From Lachnospiraceae bacterium (GTDB lineage Bacteria; Bacillota; Clostridia; Lachnospirales; Lachnospiraceae), in the NCBI GenBank assembly GCA_021203305.1, contig JAJQBK010000012.1, positions 1-36,569 of the forward strand: a stretch of DNA of 36,569 nt, given 5' to 3'. The translations under genes were made by a program, and so were the position numbers. Positions within the stretch are counted from its first letter, which is position 1, and each line of letters opens with the position of its first letter. Below, one piece after another: positions 32,393 through 36,569 of this stretch. The notes beneath the pieces are model-generated. The model ran no database searches. It saw only the letters and a list, made by a program, of their open reading frames with translations, and had not been told where the DNA came from.

Positions 32393-32421
32393 TTGACACG
32401 GTTATAAAATTATTCTAAAAT
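32393..32421 (+). promoter_or_regulatory. proS operon promoter
   Basis: TTGACA (32393-32398), 17 bases, TAAAAT (32416-32421), just upstream of the T-box leader. Confidence 0.8.
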
Positions 32422-32427
32422 TTGAGC

Positions 32428-32660
32428 ACATGAGCGAAGAACCGGGCAAGTACGTAAGACTGGGCAGCAGAGAGGGAATGGATGGTGCGAATTCCTGCCG
32501 CATATTACGGAAACCCTCCGGGGAGCTGCGCGTGAAAGCGCGACGCAGGCAGGCGTTAACGGCAAAAGAGTGTATGTGAGAGCATAAAACAGGGTGGTAC
32601 CGCCGGATTCCGGTCCCTTGAGGAAGGAGCGACGTACTGCCCTTTTTGGTTTCCGGGGAG
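32428..32660 (+). promoter_or_regulatory. T-box leader (proline-responsive)
   Basis: The conserved T-box AGGGTGGTACCGC is at 32591-32603; the preceding stretch folds as Stem I, with AATTCCTGCC near 32508-32520 as candidate specifier loop (CCT, a proline codon). The T-box is followed by antiterminator-like pairing (CCGGATTCCGG, then TCCCTTG) and CCCTTTTT, a likely terminator. Uncharged tRNA(Pro) binding would let transcription into proS. The remainder of 32337-32781 holds no gene. Confidence 0.88.
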
Positions 32661-32781
32661 AGCCGGAGAAACGCACACCTGACGGAATATCAGAAAAGCG
32701 CGGTGGATTTTTCCATCGATGAAAAATATTCCACATGTGCAGCCGCACAGGTGAAAAATATTCAGGAGGAGAGAAGAGAAA

Positions 32782-34218
32782 ATGGCTGACAAAAAGATGG
32801 TGGAGGCAATCACCTCGATGGAGGAAGATTTCGCCCAGTGGTACACGGATGTGGTGAAGAAGGCGGAGCTGATCGATTATACCTCGGTCAAGGGCTGCAT
32901 GGTCATCAAGCCTGCCGGCTACGCGATCTGGGAGTTGATTCAGTCGCAGCTGGACGCCAGATTCAAGGAAGTAGGTGTGGAGAATGTTTATCTGCCAATG
33001 TTTATTCCGGAGAGCTTATTAAATAAAGAAAAGGACCATGTGGAGGGCTTCGCGCCCGAGGCAGCCTGGGTGACCCACGGCGGCATGCAGCCCCTTCAGG
33101 AGCGGCTTTGCGTGCGTCCTACCTCGGAGACTCTGTTCTGTGATTTTTATAAAAATGACATTCATTCCTACAGGGATTTGCCCAGGGTTTATAATCAGTG
33201 GTGCAGCGTGGTCCGCTGGGAGAAGGAGACCCGTCCCTTCCTGCGCAGCCGGGAGTTTTTGTGGCAGGAGGGGCACACGGCCCATGCCACCGCCAGGGAG
33301 GCGGAGGAGCGGACGCTTCAGATGCTGAATGTGTACGCTGACTTCTGCGAACAGGTGCTGGCCATTCCTGTGATTAAGGGACGCAAGACGGAGAAGGAGA
33401 AATTTGCCGGAGCGGAGGCAACATATACGATTGAAGCTCTGATGCATGACGGTAAGGCGCTGCAGAGCGGCACCAGCCATAATTTCGGCGACGGCTTCGC
33501 GAAAGCCTTCGGCATTCAGTTCACGGATAAGGATAATACCTTAAAATATGTCCACCAGACCTCCTGGGGGATGACCACCCGTCTGATCGGTGCGATCATT
33601 ATGGTGCACGGCGATAGCCGGGGGCTGTGCCTGCCTCCGAAAGTGGCGCCAACCCATGTGATGATCATCCCCATTCAGCAAAAGAAGGAAGGGGTGCTGG
33701 AGAAGGCCGCTGAGATGAGAGACCGCCTGCTTGCGAAAGGCTTTCGCGTCAAGGTAGATGATTCCGACAAGAGCCCCGGCTGGAAGTTCGCGGAGCAGGA
33801 AATGCGGGGCGTTCCGGTCCGGATTGAGGTTGGTCCCAAGGATATCGAAGCGGGCAGGTGCGTGGTCTGCAGAAGAGATAATTTTGAAAAGATCGACGTG
33901 CCGTTCGACGAGCTGGAGGAGAAGGTCGGGGAAATCCTGGAATCCATGCAGTGGGATATGTTGGAAAAGGCGAGAAAGCATCGCGATACCCACACCTGGG
34001 TCGCCCGGAATATGGAGGAGCTGGAGAATATTTTCGCGGAAAAAACCGGCTTTGTGAAGGCCATGTGGTGCGGCGACCAGGCCTGCGAGGACAAGATTAA
34101 GGAAAAATTATCGGTAACCAGCCGCTGTATGCCCTTTGAGCAGGAGCAGCTTTCTGAGACCTGCGTCTGCTGCGGCAGACCGGCGAAAAAAATGGTTTAC
34201 TGGGGAAAGGCGTATTAA
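32782..34218 (+). CDS. proS: Prolyl-tRNA synthetase, short (archaeal/eukaryal) type
   Basis: 478 residues. Class II motifs: [12 protein letters not shown] (motif 1 region), [27 protein letters not shown] (motif 2), [14 protein letters not shown] (motif 3), then anticodon-binding domain (~280-380) and a C-terminal zinc-like domain ending in YWGKAY. The ~180-residue INS editing domain of long bacterial ProRS is missing. Organisms with this form use a separate ProX to remove Ala from tRNA(Pro); such a domain lies in the fusion at 25275-27026. Controlled by the T-box leader upstream. First gene of a unit with HIT and fumarase genes. Confidence 0.96.
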   Translation: MADKKMVEAITSMEEDFAQWYTDVVKKAELIDYTSVKGCMVIKPAGYAIWELIQSQLDARFKEVGVENVYLPMFIPESLLNKEKDHVEGFAPEAAWVTHGGMQPLQERLCVRPTSETLFCDFYKNDIHSYRDLPRVYNQWCSVVRWEKETRPFLRSREFLWQEGHTAHATAREAEERTLQMLNVYADFCEQVLAIPVIKGRKTEKEKFAGAEATYTIEALMHDGKALQSGTSHNFGDGFAKAFGIQFTDKDNTLKYVHQTSWGMTTRLIGAIIMVHGDSRGLCLPPKVAPTHVMIIPIQQKKEGVLEKAAEMRDRLLAKGFRVKVDDSDKSPGWKFAEQEMRGVPVRIEVGPKDIEAGRCVVCRRDNFEKIDVPFDELEEKVGEILESMQWDMLEKARKHRDTHTWVARNMEELENIFAEKTGFVKAMWCGDQACEDKIKEKLSVTSRCMPFEQEQLSETCVCCGRPAKKMVYWGKAY

Positions 34219-34220
34219 TT

Positions 34221-34631
34221 ATGAAAAGAGACGACTGTATTTTCTGCAAGCTGGCAAATGGGGATATTCCCACCAGAAGTGTGTACGAGGACGATGAATT
34301 TAATGTGATCATGGACGCAAGCCCCGCGTCAAAGGGCCATGTGCTGATTTTGCCAAAGGAGCATTACGCGGATATCCATGAGATTCCGGATGAAACAGCC
34401 GGAAAGGTGATGATACTGGCAAAGAAGATGGCGGAGCGGCTGACGAAGAATTTGAACGCTGACGGTATCAATATTGTGCAGAATAATGGCGAGGCCGCGG
34501 GGCAGACGGTGTTTCATTTTCACTGCCATTTAATTCCCCGATATACGGGCGGTTCATCGATAGTAACATGGAAACCACAGGAGCTGCCGGCGGAGGAGAT
34601 GGACGCCATTCAGAAACAGATTCTGGGATAA
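34221..34631 (+). CDS. HIT-family protein
   Basis: 136 residues. Histidine triad HFHCHLIPRY with His99, His101 and His103; N-terminal CIFCKLANGDIPTRSVYEDD, including a CxxC. Hint-like members hydrolyse AMP-lysine or adenosine phosphoramidates and adenylated by-products of tRNA synthetases, so its place 2 bases after proS may be meaningful. Cytoplasmic. Confidence 0.94.
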   Translation: MKRDDCIFCKLANGDIPTRSVYEDDEFNVIMDASPASKGHVLILPKEHYADIHEIPDETAGKVMILAKKMAERLTKNLNADGINIVQNNGEAAGQTVFHFHCHLIPRYTGGSSIVTWKPQELPAEEMDAIQKQILG

Positions 34632-34718
34632 GGGCGGAGAAATGTGGATGAAACGGGACAGACTGTCGGTTCGGGCAGTGTGGCCTGACACTGGCTTTAG
34701 CGGACACAGGGGAAACAG

Positions 34719-35561
34719 ATGAGAACAATTTCAGTTTCGGAAATTACAGACAATATCCGGGAAATGTGCATTGAAGCCAATCACTTTCTGACGCCGGACA
34801 TGAAAGAAGCTCTTGCCGACGCAAGGCAGGGGGAGACCTCCGCGCTGGGATGCCGGATTCTGGAACAGCTTCAGGATAATTTAAAGATCGCCGGGGAGGA
34901 CATGATTCCCATCTGCCAGGATACCGGGATGGCGGTGATTTTCATGGAGGTGGGCCAGGAGGTGCACTTTGAGGGAGGCAGCCTGGAGGAAGCGGTTCAG
35001 GAGGGCGTCCGCCGGGGCTATGTGGAAGGATATTTGCGCAAATCTGTGGTGAAGGATCCCCTGATCCGGGAGAATACGAAGGACAATACTCCCGCGGTTA
35101 TTCATTATCAGATTGTTCCAGGGGATCAAATCCGCGTTACGGTGGCGCCGAAGGGCTTTGGCAGCGAGAATATGAGCCGTATCTTTATGCTGAAACCGGC
35201 GGATGGAATAGATGGCGTGAAGGAAGCGGTTCTGACCGCGGTGAAGGACGCCGGCCCCAACGCCTGTCCGCCCATGGTGGTGGGAGTGGGTATCGGCGGA
35301 ACCTTTGAAAAATGCGCGCTGCTGGCGAAGCAGGCGCTGACCCGCCCGGCGGATGTTCACTCTGATATTCCCTATGTGGCGGAGCTGGAGAAGGAACTGC
35401 TGGAGAAAATCAACGCTCTCGGTATCGGCCCCGGCGGCCTGGGCGGAAAATATACGGCGCTGGCAGTGAATATCAATACATATCCGACACATATCGCGGG
35501 ACTTCCTGTGGCGGTTAATATTTGTTGCCATGTGAACAGGCATACGGTACGGGTTCTGTGA
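34719..35561 (+). CDS. fumA: Class I fumarase alpha subunit
   Basis: 280 residues. ICQDTG with Cys66, GPNACPPMVVGVGIGGTFEKC (Cys183, Cys199) and NICCH near the C-terminus, consistent with the three cysteine ligands of the [4Fe-4S] cluster in class I fumarases. Equivalent to the N-terminal part of single-chain FumA. It interconverts fumarate and malate; L-tartrate dehydratase alpha (TtdA) is a close alternative. The oxygen-labile form fits an anaerobe. 87 bases downstream of the HIT gene, with the beta subunit 106 bases on. Confidence 0.92.
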   Translation: MRTISVSEITDNIREMCIEANHFLTPDMKEALADARQGETSALGCRILEQLQDNLKIAGEDMIPICQDTGMAVIFMEVGQEVHFEGGSLEEAVQEGVRRGYVEGYLRKSVVKDPLIRENTKDNTPAVIHYQIVPGDQIRVTVAPKGFGSENMSRIFMLKPADGIDGVKEAVLTAVKDAGPNACPPMVVGVGIGGTFEKCALLAKQALTRPADVHSDIPYVAELEKELLEKINALGIGPGGLGGKYTALAVNINTYPTHIAGLPVAVNICCHVNRHTVRVL

Positions 35562-35667
35562 AAGCAGGAAGTACGCGGCGTGAAGCAATCGATATTTAGC
35601 GATATCCGCGTCAGCGGACATGTCCGTTTTGCGAAAACGCCGTACCAGGTTTCATCAGGAGATACTT

Positions 35668-36207
35668 ATGGAAAGGCATATCATGGCGCCGCTTTCGAAA
35701 ACCGCGGCGGCGGAACTCAGAAGCGGTGATTACGTTTATATAACAGGAACATTATACACAGCCAGGGATGCGGCTCATGCGAGAATGCATCAGTCTCTCG
35801 CGAAGGGAAACGGGCTGCCTTTTAATATAGAAGGAAACCTGATTTATTACATGGGGCCGTCTCCCGCCAGAGAAGGGCGTGTGATCGGCTCCGCCGGGCC
35901 GACTACGGCCAGCAGGATGGATAAGTATACCCCTCAGCTGCTGGATCTGGGACTGGGCGGAATGATCGGCAAGGGAAAACGTTCCCAGGCGGTGATCGAC
36001 GCCATTGTGAGAAATCAGTCGGTTTATTTCGCAGCCGTTGGCGGCGCGGGGGCACTCTTATCCAAAGCAATTAAATCCGCGGAAGTGGTGGCCTATGACG
36101 ATTTGGGCACGGAGGCAATCCGGAAGCTTTGGGTGGAGGACTTCCCGGCAATTGTGGTGATTGATTCTCTTGGAAATGATCTTTACGCGAAGGTGAGCCG
36201 GGGCTGA
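35668..36207 (+). CDS. fumB: Class I fumarase beta subunit
   Basis: 179 residues from the ATG at 35668 (CAGGAG upstream); a start at 35620 lacks a site. MAPLSKTAAAELRSGDYVYITGTLYTARDAAHARM, GPTTASRMDKYTP and SVYFAAVGGAGALLSKAIKSAEVVAYDDLGTEAIRKLWVEDFPAIV are the family's signature blocks. Completes the enzyme with the alpha subunit; also matches TtdB. Last gene of the proS-HIT-fumarase unit. Confidence 0.92.
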   Translation: MERHIMAPLSKTAAAELRSGDYVYITGTLYTARDAAHARMHQSLAKGNGLPFNIEGNLIYYMGPSPAREGRVIGSAGPTTASRMDKYTPQLLDLGLGGMIGKGKRSQAVIDAIVRNQSVYFAAVGGAGALLSKAIKSAEVVAYDDLGTEAIRKLWVEDFPAIVVIDSLGNDLYAKVSRG

Positions 36208-36228
36208 ATTGCATTTAGTGCCCATGCT

Positions 36229-36287
36229 CTAAAATTTTTACAACATCTTGTGGGGCTTTTATTTGCTCAAATTTTAGTGTGCTTTTT
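36229..36287 (+). terminator. Probable terminator of fumarase operon
   Basis: 9-base A/T-rich arms CTAAAATTT and complement (36229-36237, 36269-36277) with a long loop, then TGTGC and TTTTT. The long loop makes it a weak call. Confidence 0.35.
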
Positions 36288-36300
36288 CTGAAAAAACTCG

Positions 36301-36329
36301 TTGACAAAGCAAAAATTGATATGTATAAT
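36301..36329 (+). promoter_or_regulatory. tRNA-Ser promoter
   Basis: TTGACA (36301-36306), 17 bases, TATAAT (36324-36329): consensus, as for stable RNA genes. Confidence 0.85.
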
Positions 36330-36361
36330 CAATAATGCTCTCTCAAAAAGGGCAGTTACAC

Positions 36362-36386
36362 AATTACATTGGTAGCGGATGTAATT
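36362..36386 (+). repeat. Stem-loop in tRNA 5' leader
   Basis: AATTACAT and complement ATGTAATT (36362-36369, 36379-36386), 9-base loop, 6 bases before the mature tRNA. Would form in the precursor RNA. Confidence 0.5.
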
Positions 36387-36392
36387 CAGCGT

Positions 36393-36480
36393 GCGGAAAT
36401 ACTCAAGTGGCTGAAGAGGCGCCCCTGCTAAGGGTGTAGATCGGGCAACCGGTGCGAGGGTTCAAATCCCTCTTTCCGCG
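36393..36480 (+). tRNA. tRNA-Ser (anticodon GCU)
   Basis: 88 bases with 7-base acceptor stem GCGGAAA/TTTCCGC (36393-36399, 36473-36479), discriminator G36480, anticodon loop CTGCTAA (anticodon GCT), long variable arm as expected for serine, T-loop GGTTCAAATCC. CCA is not encoded. Reads AGU/AGC codons. Confidence 0.97.
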
Positions 36481-36524
36481 CTCTTTTCTGTCTCCAAAAG
36501 ACAGGAAAATAATTAAAAAAGTTG

Positions 36525-36553
36525 TTGACAAGCGAGGAAACCTGTGATATATT
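36525..36553 (+). promoter_or_regulatory. Promoter at window end
   Basis: TTGACA (36525-36530), 17 bases, TATATT (36548-36553), 45 bases after the tRNA. It drives something beyond the window. Confidence 0.6.
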
Positions 36554-36569
36554 ATGATGGTTGTCGCTG

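Noticed and set aside
36484-36510. Hairpin after tRNA-Ser as a terminator
   Set aside because: Stem CTGTCT/AGACAG is followed by an A-rich, not T-rich, tract on the plus strand.
1-36569. CRISPR arrays, rRNA genes, prophage or plasmid origin
   Set aside because: No regularly spaced repeats, rRNA segments, phage structural genes or replication initiators were seen.

Overview
The window looks like a chromosomal segment of an anaerobic, low-to-mid GC Firmicute, most likely a Lachnospiraceae-type clostridium. The signs are strong AAGGAGG ribosome sites, a CIRCE heat-shock operator, a T-box leader on proS, a rubrerythrin beside a Fur/PerR regulator, a split oxygen-labile class I fumarase, and VanR/OmpR-style two-component systems. 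The assignment is inferred from gene content; no search was run.

Layout. (1) 1-6.4 kb, minus strand: nitroreductase, a SirTM-like sirtuin, a YkgJ-type cysteine-cluster protein, then, behind a CIRCE-overlapped promoter, Lon protease, a second SirTM-like sirtuin and a microbial-type PARG macrodomain protein. A chimeric sirtuin/methyltransferase remnant sits at the window edge. (2) 6.5-8.5 kb: a group II intron with its reverse transcriptase, inserted just after a rho-independent hairpin. (3) 8.5-13.5 kb: two P-loop ATPases of the BREX/DUF2791 type and a coiled-coil protein of unknown family on the minus strand, divergent from an SF2 DEAD/DEAH helicase; a candidate defence-like or DNA-transaction module. 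(4) 13.6-21.7 kb: CapA-type lipoprotein, a response regulator-kinase pair with a PepSY-repeat protein, SDR oxidoreductase, HD protein, S51 peptidase and Nudix hydrolase. (5) 21.8-27 kb: MATE exporter, two-domain glycosyltransferase, and a metallophosphatase fused to a ProX-type tRNA-editing domain. (6) 27.1-31.2 kb: rubrerythrin and Fur-family regulator, a kinase-regulator pair, and an RluA pseudouridine synthase. (7) 31.3-36.5 kb: AI-2E-family permease, a T-box leader, proS, HIT protein, fumarase alpha and beta subunits, and tRNA-Ser(GCU).

How the parts may work together. The Lon-SirTM-PARG operon pairs a probable protein ADP-ribosyltransferase with a probable ADP-ribose hydrolase behind a heat-shock protease under an HrcA-type operator, which suggests stress-controlled reversible ADP-ribosylation. 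The helicase/two-ATPase/coiled-coil cluster has the layout of an anti-phage or DNA-processing system but lacks the other genes of a known type. The ProRS in this window is the short form without an internal editing domain, and a ProX-like editing domain occurs about 6 kb away in an unusual fusion.
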